Positions 25,170 to 33,252 of a DNA stretch of 64,000 nt are shown here, in pieces. The stretch comes from a virus, in IMG/VR virus record IMGVR_UViG_3300009009_000002, positions 1 to 64,000 of that record. One strand, given 5' to 3'. Both the position numbers and the translations under genes were made by a program. Position 1 is the first letter of the stretch. Each line of letters begins with the position of its first letter. The notes below the pieces were generated by a model. That model saw only the letters and a list, made by a program, of their open reading frames with translations, did no database searches and was not told the origin of the DNA.

Positions 25170-25581
25170 GAGATATGGAAGCGTTTATCGTGGAGAAATA
25201 ATTCAACTAGCAGAAGTAAAAGATGGTGATTATGTGAAATACAAAGATTATGAGGAATTACAAAAAAAACATAATTTTACTTATAGCAGAAATATAGAAT
25301 TTCAAGAAAATATATTTTATTTTCTTTGTAAAAATAAAGAACTAAGAGAATACAATAAGCTAACAGAAACTTTATTAAAAGGTGCAGAAATATCAATTCA
25401 TAATTTAGAAAAAGAAAACGAAAAACTAAAAAAAGAAATAGAACAATTTAAAAATACTATTGAAGATAAAGTACCATGCAGTAATTGTGGAGAACAAATG
25501 ATTTATATTGACAGATATATTTGTGATAAGTGCGAAAATCAAATGAATAATATAACAAAATTTACTCAAAGAAATTTATAA
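25162..25581 (+). CDS. Coiled-coil zinc-ribbon protein (139 aa), paralogue of next
   Basis: The ATG at 25162 follows GGAGG by 12 bases; the earlier in-frame ATG lacks a site. The start MVKRYGSVYR and DGDYVKYKDYEELQKK matches the start of the next product. A coiled coil (HNLEKENEKLKKEIEQFK) and a C-terminal zinc ribbon (CSNCGEQMIYIDRYICDKC) follow. It probably arose by duplication with different C-terminal fusions. Confidence 0.75.
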   Translation: MVKRYGSVYRGEIIQLAEVKDGDYVKYKDYEELQKKHNFTYSRNIEFQENIFYFLCKNKELREYNKLTETLLKGAEISIHNLEKENEKLKKEIEQFKNTIEDKVPCSNCGEQMIYIDRYICDKCENQMNNITKFTQRNL

Positions 25582-25594
25582 GGGGGGTAGAGGA

Positions 25595-26080
25595 GTGACT
25601 AAGAGATATGGAGATATAATTAATACGATTGACGAATCACCGTATGGTAGATTTGTCAAATATACAGATTATGAAAAACTGCAGAAATTCTGCGAAGATA
25701 TTATTAGCATTAATATATCAAAAGAAAACCAACTAAAAAAAGAAAATGAAGAATTAAAAAAAGAAAATGAAAGACTAATAGAAAGACTTGAGATAAGCCC
25801 GCAAGGTGACGATAGAATTGATGCATTAAGATATGCTAATGATTTTTCAAAACATGATATTGCAGTTTTAAAAAATAAAAATGAAGAATTGTTAAAACAA
25901 CAAAAAAAATATCAAGAATATAAAGAAAAAGAGCGTAAGCGTAAAGCAAAATGGTATCAAAAAAATAAAGACAGGGTAAATGAGCACAATAGAAAATGGT
26001 ATCAAGAAAATAAAGAAAAGGTAAAAGAAAAAAGAAAAGAATATTATTTAAAAAAATGTGCAAAGGCGAAAGGGGATTAA
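25595..26080 (+). CDS. Coiled-coil protein with very basic repeat tail (161 aa)
   Basis: The GTG at 25595 follows GGGGTAGAGGA. The N-terminus MTKRYGDIINTI..YGRFVKYTDYEKLQK is paralogous to the previous product. A coiled coil (KKENEELKKENERLIERLE) leads to a basic tail with repeats (AKWYQKNKDRVNEHNR, RKWYQENKEKVKEKRK). The WYQ repeat reappears in the truncated gene at 26302-26541. The tail could bind nucleic acid. Confidence 0.75.
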   Translation: MTKRYGDIINTIDESPYGRFVKYTDYEKLQKFCEDIISINISKENQLKKENEELKKENERLIERLEISPQGDDRIDALRYANDFSKHDIAVLKNKNEELLKQQKKYQEYKEKERKRKAKWYQKNKDRVNEHNRKWYQENKEKVKEKRKEYYLKKCAKAKGD

Positions 26081-26081
26081 T

Positions 26082-26258
26082 ATGGAAAACGGATATACGG
26101 AACAACAACTTAAAAGTTTAAAAGGTATAGAGGAATATGATTTTGAAACACTAAAAAATATTATAAAAAGGTTAGAAAAAGAAAATGAAGAATTAAAAAA
26201 AGAAATAAAATTTTTAAAAAGCAGTACATTGAAATTATTAGATCAACTTGAGAGGTAG
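26082..26258 (+). CDS. Small coiled-coil protein (58 aa)
   Basis: The ATG at 26082 is preceded by the leader GCGAAAGGGGATTAAT, which recurs before 26302 and 26726. The product is mostly one coiled coil (IIKRLEKENEELKKEIKFLK). Function unknown. Confidence 0.7.
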   Translation: MENGYTEQQLKSLKGIEEYDFETLKNIIKRLEKENEELKKEIKFLKSSTLKLLDQLER

Positions 26259-26285
26259 AAAATAAAAAACTTAATCACAGCAGAA

Positions 26286-26443
26286 GCGAAAGGGGATTAA
26301 TATGAAAAAAATGAAAGCGATGTTAGCACAGCCTATGGCAGGAAAAACTGAAGAGGAAATAGTTGTAACGAGAGAGAGGGCAATAAAAGTGCTCGAAGAA
26401 AAAGGATATGAGGTTGTTAACACTTTATTTACTGATGAATGGT
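26286..26443 (+). repeat. 158-bp direct repeat, copy A
   Basis: This segment matches 26710-26867 over 158 bases with four visible mismatches. It includes the ribosome binding site, start codon and the first 47 codons. Confidence 0.9.
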
Positions 26444-26541
26444 GTAGCAAGGTAGAGGAATGGTATCAAGAAAATAAAGAAAAGGTAAAAGAAAGACAAA
26501 AGGAATATTATCTAAAAAAACGTGTAGAGGTGGAGAAATGA
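26302..26541 (+). CDS. Chimeric truncated DUF4406-like gene
   Basis: 79 residues. The first 47 match the start of the 26726-27055 product (MKKMKAMLAQPMAGKTEEEI onward). After the point EWC the sequence switches to the basic WYQENKEKVKERQKEYYLKK repeat of the 25595-26080 gene. The catalytic C-terminal part of the DUF4406-like domain is missing. This is best explained by recombination between duplicated segments. It may be a decaying gene or a new small protein. Confidence 0.75.
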   Translation: MKKMKAMLAQPMAGKTEEEIVVTRERAIKVLEEKGYEVVNTLFTDEWCSKVEEWYQENKEKVKERQKEYYLKKRVEVEK

Positions 26542-26729
26542 TAACTAGAAATGAAATAAATAAATTAAAATTAAATTCCCTAGATTTACAAATATTTTTA
26601 GATGACTTATTTTTAGAGTGCAAGAATGAATATGAGGTTGAGTGGTTACGAAGTGAATTGATTCAACATGTTGATTGTGCAAGTGATGAAAGAGTAGAAA
26701 ATATGGAAGGCGAAAGGGGATTAATATGA
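26538..26729 (+). CDS. Small hypothetical protein (63 aa)
   Basis: The ATG at 26538 follows GTAGAGGTGGAGAA and overlaps the previous gene by four bases. The product is helical and acidic (LDLQIFLDDLFLECKNEYEVEWL). Its last codons form the ribosome binding site of the next gene, within repeat copy B. The family is not recognised. Confidence 0.75.
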   Translation: MITRNEINKLKLNSLDLQIFLDDLFLECKNEYEVEWLRSELIQHVDCASDERVENMEGERGLI

Positions 26730-26867
26730 AAAAAATGAAGGCAATGTTAGCACAACCTATGGCAGGAAAAACTGAAGAGGAAATAGTTGTAACGAGAGAG
26801 AGGGCAATAAAAGTGCTCGAAGAAAAAGGATATGAGGTTGCTAACACTTTATTTACTGATGAATGGT
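26710..26867 (+). repeat. 158-bp direct repeat, copy B
   Basis: Second copy of the repeat at 26286-26443, here in the intact DUF4406-like gene. The distance between copies is 424 bases. Confidence 0.9.
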
Positions 26868-27055
26868 ATAGTCAAGACAAAATGGAAGAACGAGGCGTTG
26901 TTCAAATTCCTCTATGTTTTCTTGCTAAGTCACTCGAAAACATGAGTCTTTGTCATGCTGTGTATTTTTGCAAAGGATGGGAAGACGCAAGGGGTTGTAA
27001 GATTGAGCATGAGGCAGCAGTAGCGTATGGTTTAGAAGTTATTTATGAAGAATAA
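26726..27055 (+). CDS. DUF4406-like, nucleoside deoxyribosyltransferase-like protein (109 aa)
   Basis: The ATG at 26726 follows AAGGGGATTAAT. MKAMLAQPMAGKTEEEIVV, SLENMSLCHAVYFCKGWEDARGCKIEHEAAVAYG and LEVIYEE match the DUF4406 family, related to nucleoside 2-deoxyribosyltransferases. The W-x-x-A-R-G-C-x-x-E-x-x-x-A motif holds the predicted nucleotide-binding and catalytic Glu. It may act in nucleotide salvage or modification. The substrate is unknown. Confidence 0.82.
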   Translation: MKKMKAMLAQPMAGKTEEEIVVTRERAIKVLEEKGYEVANTLFTDEWYSQDKMEERGVVQIPLCFLAKSLENMSLCHAVYFCKGWEDARGCKIEHEAAVAYGLEVIYEE

Positions 27056-27056
27056 A

Positions 27057-27176
27057 ATGAGCTATCTTATGTTGAGTGACCTCATTAAACTTATTTGCAC
27101 AATTTTATATTTAATTATATTTTTAATTTCAATAGGTTATCTTATTGGTAATTTGATTCGTATTTTTTTATATTAA
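27057..27176 (+). CDS. Small hydrophobic protein (39 aa)
   Basis: The ATG at 27057 lies one base after the previous stop, so coupling is likely; a separate ribosome binding site is weak. The product is almost entirely one hydrophobic region (LICTILYLIIFLISIGYLIG). It is plausible as a membrane peptide but not certain. Confidence 0.5.
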   Translation: MSYLMLSDLIKLICTILYLIIFLISIGYLIGNLIRIFLY

Positions 27177-27226
27177 ATAATCATTTGTATGAATGGGGAT
27201 CTAAAAAAATAAAGGAGGTGTAAGTC

Positions 27227-30200
27227 TTGAGCTTTGTTCATTTGCATGTTCATACAGAATACTCTTTAGCAGATTCATCACTTAGAGTGAGAGAATTAGC
27301 TAAAAGAACTAAAGAGATGGGTATGGATTCTATTGCAATTACAGACCACGGATTTTTATATGGAGTAGTAGATTTTTATAAGGCATGTAAAAAAGAAGGT
27401 GTAAAGCCTATCATAGGAATTGAAACTTATGTTGCTCCAAGGTCTAATTTAATGAAAATGGCAAAACTAGATGATGCAAATTACCATCTAGTTTTGTTAG
27501 CTAAAAATAATGATGGTTATAATAATTTAATTAAGATTGCATCAGATGCTGCAATAAATGGATTTTATTATAAACCAAGAACTGACAAACATAAGCTAAG
27601 AGAATTTAGTAATGGTTTAATTGCTCTCAGCGCATGCATAGGTGGAGAGGTTCAAAAGTTTTTATTAAAATCCTTAGAAGATAGTATTCATTATGAAACA
27701 GCTAAAGATATAGCACTTCAATATAATGATATATTTGGTCAAGGTAATTTTTATTTAGAACTTCAAGACCATAAGATGGAAGAGCAGATACAGGTAAATA
27801 GACTACTTTTAAAACTAAGCAGGGAAACTAATATACCTTTGGTTTGCACTAATGACTGTCATTATCTAGAAAGAAAAGATAGTAAGGCTCATGATATATT
27901 AATGGCAATACAGGCTAAGACAACAATTAAAGATACTAAAAGAAAAATGTATCCATCTGATGAATTTTATTTAAAAAGTCCAGAAGAAATGAAAAATATA
28001 TTTGGACACATTCCAGAAGCAATAGAAAATACTATCAGGATTTCTGATATGTGTAATGTTGAGTTTGAATTTGGAAAAACTAAACTTCCTCACTTCGATG
28101 TTCCAGAAGGCTACACTCCAAAATCTTATTTAGAAGATTTAGTTTATAAAGGTGCTAAAGAATTATATGGAGAAATAACAGATGAGATAAATGAGAGGAT
28201 TCAATTTGAATTATCAACTGTAGAAAGAATGAACTACATTGATTATTTCTTAATAGTATGGGATTTTGTAAGATATGCCCGAGAAAGGAAAATATTGGTA
28301 GGCCCAGGCAGGGGTTCTGCGGCAGGCTCTATAATGGTTTATTGTTTATATATAACAAGGATAGACCCACTTAAATATAATTTACTATTTGAAAGATTTT
28401 TAGATCCAAGTAGAATAAGCCTTCCTGACGTTGACATTGATTACCAAGATGACCGAAGAAATGAAGTAATAGAATATATTGTAAATAAATATGGTAGAGA
28501 TAGCATTTGTCAGATAGCAACATTTGGCACTATGGCGGCAAGAGCTGCTATAAGAGCAGTAGGTAGAGCATTAGATTACTCTTATGCAAAGCAAGACTCT
28601 ACAGCTAAAATGATACCGATGGAGCAAGGAATAACGATAGAGAAGGCATTATTTGTCAATCTTGATTTAAAGCAAAAGTATGATACAGAAGAAGATACAA
28701 GAATACTTTTAGATAATGCTATCGCTTTAGAAGGTCTTCCTCTTTATATTGGAACTCATGCTGCTGGAGTTTTGATAACAGACAGTAAAGGTGTTAATGC
28801 TCATGTGCCAACTTGTATGACTGACAAAGGAATTGTAAGTCAGTTTACAATGAATATCTTAGAAGAGTTAGGCCTTTTAAAAATGGACTTTCTAGGCCTT
28901 AAAACTTTAACAGTTATAAGTGATACTATAAAGTGGGTTAAGAAGAATCATGATGTAGATATAAGCTTAGATGAACTCTATAAGTGTCAAGATGATAAAC
29001 CTCTACAAGTTATAGGCGAAGGTCACACTTTAGGTTTATTTCAAATTGAGGGACAAGGTATGACTGAGTTTATGATAGAATTAAAGCCAAAAACCCTTGA
29101 TGAATTAATTGCCGGTATATCACTTTATAGACCGGGTCCAATGGATTTGATTCCTAGCTTCCTCTCCAATAGAAGAAATGAACAGAGAATAGAGTATGAC
29201 TTTGAAGAATTAAGACCTATCTTAAAAGATACTTATGGAATACTTTGCTATCAGGAACAATGTATGAGAACTGTAATAGCTTTAGCAGGTTATCAAAAAC
29301 ATCACTCTGATAGTTTCAGAAAAGCTATAAGTAAAAAGAAAGCTGACTTAATAGAACTTCATAGAAACTATTTTATTTACGGAAGAGAAGAAAGATATGA
29401 AGATGGCAAGCTAATCGAGGATGCTATTCCTGGTGGAATTAAAATGGGTCATAATGAAAGTGATTTAAGGAAGTTATATGATAAGATGGAAGAATTTGGT
29501 AAATATGCCTTTAATAAAAGCCATGCAGCAGCTTATGCAGTTATAGGTTATTGTACAGCTTGGCTTAAGTATTATTATCCTGTTGAGTTTATGGCATCTT
29601 TAATTTATTCTATAAATAAAGATAAGGATAAAGTTTCTCAATATATAAATCATTGTAGAAAGGACTTGGGTATTAAAATCATTCCTCCAAACATAAATAC
29701 AGGAAGTTTAGAATTTGTTCCATATAAAGATAAGATGATATCATTTTCACTTCTTGTTAAAAATTGCAAGGAAGAAACTATAAAATCAATTTGTGAGTTA
29801 AAAGATAAGATAGAAAATATGTTTGACTTTTTTAAAGTGCATATGAATAATATTGATAAAAGCTCTTTAGAAGCCTTGATATCAATTGGTGCATTTGAAG
29901 ACTTTAATATTAAAAGGTCTCAATATTTAGCCGCAGTAGAGGATATAGTAGATAAACTATCTAAGGCAAAAAATTCAAAGAAAAGATTACAAGAGCCAAA
30001 GACAACAAATAGAAAGCCTAAAGATTTTATATTTGAAGAAAAATTTCCTTTAGATGAATTAATTCCTGATATTAATGAGTTCCCTAAAGATGTTATATTA
30101 AGACTTGAGAAAAAATATTTAGGAGTATATTTATCTGGTCATCCACTAGATAAATATATGTATGCAGTCTCAAACATATCTAACTTTAAAGCCTCTGACT

Positions 30201-30742
30201 TAGATTATATTGTAGATGAAGAAACAGGTGCTATAATGATGTCATCTAATAAAATATCTAATTATCAGCAGGTTAAATTTATAGCTGTATTAAATAATAT
30301 TAAAGTTTTAACTACAAAGAAAAATCAATTGATGTGTACGGCAGAAGTCGAAGATTTAACAGGATCTACTAAGCTTTTAATATTTCCTGACCTTTACGCT
30401 AATATAAGTTCTAAATTAGAGAAAAACGAAGTATATGAAATAACAGGAAGATTAAGCATAAAATCTGACGAAGCTCCCTGTGTTATGTGTGAAGACGTGG
30501 AGGTAATATCTAAAGCATTAGTAAAAAGAATAATTGTAACAGTAAATAATGGTATAGAAGCAAGAGATGTTATTGACTACATTAAAGAATCTGACTCATT
30601 AGGATATACTCCAGTTTATATTTTATATGACTCTTTTAAAGTGTTATTGAAAAAGGAGTATTGGGTTGATTTGGATTTCTTTAGAGATTACCTAAGTAAG
30701 AATCCTTTAAACTGTGAGGATATACAAATTTATGAATGGTGA
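27227..30742 (+). CDS. dnaE: DNA polymerase III alpha subunit, DnaE type
   Basis: 1171 residues; the TTG at 27227 follows AAAGGAGGTGTAAGTC. An N-terminal PHP domain keeps its metal ligands: HLHVHTEYS, AITDHGF, GIETYV, LSACIGGE and TNDCHYL. It may therefore be an active 3'-5' exonuclease. The polymerase core has GPGRGSAAGS, PDVDIDYQDDRR (catalytic aspartates near 400) and LKMDFLGLKTL (third Asp near 553). HhH and OB parts follow (KFIAVLNNIKVLT, VYEITGRLSI). The usual internal clamp-binding QxxLF peptide is not obvious between the HhH and OB parts. This is the phage replicase; it works with the primase-helicase at 37000-40179. Confidence 0.95.
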   Translation: MSFVHLHVHTEYSLADSSLRVRELAKRTKEMGMDSIAITDHGFLYGVVDFYKACKKEGVKPIIGIETYVAPRSNLMKMAKLDDANYHLVLLAKNNDGYNNLIKIASDAAINGFYYKPRTDKHKLREFSNGLIALSACIGGEVQKFLLKSLEDSIHYETAKDIALQYNDIFGQGNFYLELQDHKMEEQIQVNRLLLKLSRETNIPLVCTNDCHYLERKDSKAHDILMAIQAKTTIKDTKRKMYPSDEFYLKSPEEMKNIFGHIPEAIENTIRISDMCNVEFEFGKTKLPHFDVPEGYTPKSYLEDLVYKGAKELYGEITDEINERIQFELSTVERMNYIDYFLIVWDFVRYARERKILVGPGRGSAAGSIMVYCLYITRIDPLKYNLLFERFLDPSRISLPDVDIDYQDDRRNEVIEYIVNKYGRDSICQIATFGTMAARAAIRAVGRALDYSYAKQDSTAKMIPMEQGITIEKALFVNLDLKQKYDTEEDTRILLDNAIALEGLPLYIGTHAAGVLITDSKGVNAHVPTCMTDKGIVSQFTMNILEELGLLKMDFLGLKTLTVISDTIKWVKKNHDVDISLDELYKCQDDKPLQVIGEGHTLGLFQIEGQGMTEFMIELKPKTLDELIAGISLYRPGPMDLIPSFLSNRRNEQRIEYDFEELRPILKDTYGILCYQEQCMRTVIALAGYQKHHSDSFRKAISKKKADLIELHRNYFIYGREERYEDGKLIEDAIPGGIKMGHNESDLRKLYDKMEEFGKYAFNKSHAAAYAVIGYCTAWLKYYYPVEFMASLIYSINKDKDKVSQYINHCRKDLGIKIIPPNINTGSLEFVPYKDKMISFSLLVKNCKEETIKSICELKDKIENMFDFFKVHMNNIDKSSLEALISIGAFEDFNIKRSQYLAAVEDIVDKLSKAKNSKKRLQEPKTTNRKPKDFIFEEKFPLDELIPDINEFPKDVILRLEKKYLGVYLSGHPLDKYMYAVSNISNFKASDLDYIVDEETGAIMMSSNKISNYQQVKFIAVLNNIKVLTTKKNQLMCTAEVEDLTGSTKLLIFPDLYANISSKLEKNEVYEITGRLSIKSDEAPCVMCEDVEVISKALVKRIIVTVNNGIEARDVIDYIKESDSLGYTPVYILYDSFKVLLKKEYWVDLDFFRDYLSKNPLNCEDIQIYEW

Positions 30743-30756
30743 GGGGAGATTGTAAA

Positions 30757-31011
30757 ATGAACATCACAGAAAAAGACATTTTAGCCGCGAAGCAAAAAGC
30801 TCTTAATCTAAGAGACAAAATCATTCAAGCAAAAGCAACATATGATGAGGTTTTAAAAAATATCGAAAATTGTAAAAAAGAACTTTTAGATTTAGGAGTT
30901 GAAGTTGATGAGGATTTAAGTGTTATAGATGAAAAGATAACTAAAATGGAGGAAGAAATAGAGAATCTTTATAATTTAGCTGAAGAGAAAATTAAAAAAT
31001 GGACCTTATAA
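30757..31011 (+). CDS. Small coiled-coil protein (84 aa)
   Basis: The ATG at 30757 follows GAGGGGAGATTGTAAA. The product is a two-segment coiled coil (QKALNLRDKIIQAKATYDEV, DEKITKMEEEIENLYNL). It is the last gene before the promoter-terminator unit of thyX. Function unknown. Confidence 0.8.
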   Translation: MNITEKDILAAKQKALNLRDKIIQAKATYDEVLKNIENCKKELLDLGVEVDEDLSVIDEKITKMEEEIENLYNLAEEKIKKWTL

Positions 31012-31025
31012 AATTTTCAAGATTG

Positions 31026-31043
31026 TAGTATAAGTAATAAAAG
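31026..31043 (+). promoter_or_regulatory. Phage promoter motif, copy 3
   Basis: TAGTATAAGTAATAAAAG lies 53 bases before the thyX start. Its 3' half forms part of the 5' arm of the hairpin at 31034-31075. Confidence 0.65.
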
Positions 31044-31075
31044 AGACGAAATAGTTTTTTCGTTTCTTTTATTAC
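31034..31075 (+). terminator. Leader terminator hairpin in front of thyX
   Basis: The arms 31034-31051 and 31058-31075 pair over 18 bases with one G-U pair and a 6-base loop. The inner stem GAGACGAAA/TTTCGTTTC is followed by TTTTATT. It overlaps promoter copy 3, so it may terminate transcription from upstream, or attenuate the new transcript. Confidence 0.65.
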
Positions 31076-31095
31076 TGATTTTTGGAGGGATTAAA

Positions 31096-31833
31096 ATGAA
31101 TAGTGTGAAAGCAAGTTTTTTTATTGAAACAAGAGTTGATGGAAGTGAAATTTTAAAACAAATTGAAACAGCGGGTAGAATATGTTATAAAAGTGAGGAT
31201 AAAATAACAGCTACTTCGGCTAAAAGATTTGTTAAAAGTATTATTGAAAAAGGACATGAGTCCGTATTAGAGCATGCAAATGTTACAGTTAGAGTTATAT
31301 GTGATAGGGGAGTATCTCATGAGATAGTAAGACATAGGATGGCAAGTTATTCACAAGAAAGCACAAGATATTGTAATTATCATAAGGATAAATTTAATAA
31401 TGAATTAAATTTTGTCACCCCTTGTTTTTGGTCAAGATATGATGATGATAATGATAAGCTTGTTATATGGCTTGAGACGATGTCATATATCGAAACACAG
31501 TATATGAAGCTAATTGAGTTAGGAGCCAAACCAGAAGAAGCTAGAGCGGTACTACCTAACTCCTTAAAGACTGAGTTATCTATGACTATGAATTTAAGAG
31601 AATGGAGACACTTTTTTAAACTTAGAACAGCAGTAGGTGCTCATCCTCAAATGAGAGAAATAACAATACCAATGCTTGAAGATTTCAAAAGATTAATACC
31701 AATAATATTTGATGATATCGAGGTGATTAGAGATGGTCAGCGTCCAAGAACTAGAGAAGATATTAGAGAAAATGAATCATCAATTTATAGTGAGGACAAC
31801 GGAGAAGAAGCAACTTCTAAAGAAGAAGAATGA
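31096..31833 (+). CDS. thyX: Flavin-dependent thymidylate synthase ThyX
   Basis: 245 residues; the ATG at 31096 follows TGGAGGGATTAAA. The ThyX signature is present as RHRMASYSQESTRY (near 78-91), preceded by GHESVLEHANVTVR. LPNSLKTELSMTMNLREWRHF supplies the flavin and substrate contacts. The enzyme methylates dUMP to dTMP using FAD and methylene-tetrahydrofolate. It complements the dCMP deaminase at 12729-13391. The acidic C-terminal tail (ENESSIYSEDNGEEATSKEEE-like) is encoded where the gene overlaps the next one by 101 bases. Confidence 0.95.
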   Translation: MNSVKASFFIETRVDGSEILKQIETAGRICYKSEDKITATSAKRFVKSIIEKGHESVLEHANVTVRVICDRGVSHEIVRHRMASYSQESTRYCNYHKDKFNNELNFVTPCFWSRYDDDNDKLVIWLETMSYIETQYMKLIELGAKPEEARAVLPNSLKTELSMTMNLREWRHFFKLRTAVGAHPQMREITIPMLEDFKRLIPIIFDDIEVIRDGQRPRTREDIRENESSIYSEDNGEEATSKEEE

Positions 31834-32368
31834 GTTAGAGGAAAGTATTAATGATATTGACATTGAAAGTTTAGAAAAATGTAATTTCTTACTTCAAAAA
31901 ATGTCAGAAAAGCAAAGGGAAAAAGCTTGCATTAAACTACAGGAGCTTTGCACTTATGCTCTTCAATATTCATTATCAGATAACTATGAATCAATTATTG
32001 AAATTACAAAGTATAGAAATAAGCCAGCTGTAAATTTATATATTAAAAAAGTAGGCTCTGATATGAAAACTTCTCCTGAAGATAGTAATGGTGGAGGTAT
32101 AGTTGACATAATAAGTATGGCACTTAGATTTGTAACAATGCAAATTTTAGAGCCACAAATAGATGGACCTATAATACTAGATGAGCCGTATAAGATGGTA
32201 AGTGAAGAACATATACCAATGATATCTAATTTTATAAAGAATTTATCAATTGATTTTGGAAGGCAAGTAATTTTATGTACACATAATAAGTTTTTATCTC
32301 AAGTTGCAGATAAGCAAATATTTGTAACAATGGGTGAAAACAATAACAGCATAGTTGGGGAGGAATAA
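31733..32368 (+). CDS. Rad50/SbcC-like ATPase, C-terminal half (signature and Walker B)
   Basis: 211 residues. The ATG at 31733 lies inside thyX in another frame, after AGGTGATTAG. A short coiled coil (KKQLLKKKNELEESIND) leads into the C-terminal ATPase lobe: GGGIVDIISMALRF (signature-like), GPIILDEPYKMV (Walker B and D-loop) and VILCTHNKFLSQVAD (switch His). There is no Walker A. It complements the half protein at 21359-22654, giving a Rad50 in two polypeptides. A 101-base overlap with thyX implies coupled expression. Confidence 0.87.
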   Translation: MVSVQELEKILEKMNHQFIVRTTEKKQLLKKKNELEESINDIDIESLEKCNFLLQKMSEKQREKACIKLQELCTYALQYSLSDNYESIIEITKYRNKPAVNLYIKKVGSDMKTSPEDSNGGGIVDIISMALRFVTMQILEPQIDGPIILDEPYKMVSEEHIPMISNFIKNLSIDFGRQVILCTHNKFLSQVADKQIFVTMGENNNSIVGEE

Positions 32369-32371
32369 GTA

Positions 32372-32581
32372 ATGGGCTTGAATTTTTTATTTGAGGAGAG
32401 AAATGTTTTTGTTGATGAGAGGTTAGAAAGATTTGAAAGGTTAAAGAAAATAAGAGAGGAAAAGATAGCAGCAGAAAGTATATTTAATGAAGTTACAGAT
32501 CCTGATGCTATAGATTTTGCAATACACATGATAAATGCTGTAGAGAGAAAGGAAGAATTATTAAGAAAGGAAGTGCGTTAA
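32372..32581 (+). CDS. Small charged helical protein (69 aa)
   Basis: The ATG at 32372 follows GGGGAGGAATAAGTA. The product is almost entirely charged helix (DERLERFERLKKIREEKIA). Function unknown; position suggests a link with the ATPase half upstream. Confidence 0.8.
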   Translation: MGLNFLFEERNVFVDERLERFERLKKIREEKIAAESIFNEVTDPDAIDFAIHMINAVERKEELLRKEVR

Positions 32582-32584
32582 AAT

Positions 32585-33052
32585 ATGTTAATACCGGAGT
32601 TTGTACAAGACATTAAAAATGAAATATCAAAAAAAATGAAGCTTCAAGATAGGAGAGTTAAAATAATATCATCTATAAAAAATGGAGAGGCATACTTTTT
32701 AAGAGATGATTTAACAAAAGAAGATGAAGCAAAAGGTGTGCAACAGGTATTAAGATATTTAAATGAATTAGATGAAATTGATAATAGTATAAATGATATT
32801 GATGTAATTATAGCTGTTAAGCTTGAGTCATTTTTAGGTGATTCTGTTATAAAAGCTACAGCGCCTGAAAGAACCAACGATGCAGGAGATATTATTGAAA
32901 GGAATGATGTAGCGCTCACTCCTTTCAAGTCTTCGGACGCTTCATATATAGAACTTGTGCCTGATGATATTTGGTTTCTAAAGATTGTAAAAAAAGCATT
33001 AGCTGTAAAGAACGTAGAAATTATAAGTAAGGATAAATACTACAAAAAATAA
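32585..33052 (+). CDS. Hypothetical protein (155 aa)
   Basis: The ATG at 32585 follows AAGGAAGTGCGTTAAAAT. It is helical at the N-terminus and mixed later (SYIELVPDDIWFLKIVKKAL). The family is not recognised. Confidence 0.8.
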   Translation: MLIPEFVQDIKNEISKKMKLQDRRVKIISSIKNGEAYFLRDDLTKEDEAKGVQQVLRYLNELDEIDNSINDIDVIIAVKLESFLGDSVIKATAPERTNDAGDIIERNDVALTPFKSSDASYIELVPDDIWFLKIVKKALAVKNVEIISKDKYYKK

Positions 33053-33069
33053 CATCGGAGGAAAACAAC

Positions 33070-33219
33070 ATGAAACGAAAACGTTCTAAACTTGCAAGGC
33101 AGTTAGTGAAATTTGTATTAAAAATAGCTGTGAGGATAGTAATACCATTATTAATTATGGCATGCGACCATTTATCAAAAAGTCTTTTTGGAAAACCTAT
33201 AAACGAGGCACCCTGTTAG
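33070..33219 (+). CDS. Small basic membrane protein (49 aa)
   Basis: The ATG at 33070 follows CGGAGGAAAACAAC. A very basic start (MKRKRSKLARQ) is followed by a hydrophobic helix (FVLKIAVRIVIPLLIMACD) and a short tail. Positive-inside orientation is likely. It is the last gene before the RNA unit. Function unknown. Confidence 0.65.
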   Translation: MKRKRSKLARQLVKFVLKIAVRIVIPLLIMACDHLSKSLFGKPINEAPC

Positions 33220-33234
33220 AACAGGCCAAATATC

Positions 33235-33252
33235 TAGCATAAGTAATAAAAG
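33235..33252 (+). promoter_or_regulatory. Phage promoter motif, copy 4
   Basis: TAGCATAAGTAATAAAAG. No open frame with a ribosome binding site follows before the terminator at 33396-33430, so this copy appears to drive a non-coding RNA. Confidence 0.65.

Noticed and set aside
26286-26867. Direct repeats as an insertion sequence or CRISPR array
   Set aside because: There is no transposase, no terminal inverted repeats and no regular spacer pattern; gene duplication explains them.
32644-32928. Long minus-strand open frames opposite early genes
   Set aside because: They are shadows of the plus-strand genes, without ribosome binding sites or recognisable motifs.
33070-33090. GAAACGAAAACG at the start of the 33070 gene as another operator copy
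   Set aside because: It shares only one arm with the 23818 repeat and is explained by the codons for KRKR.
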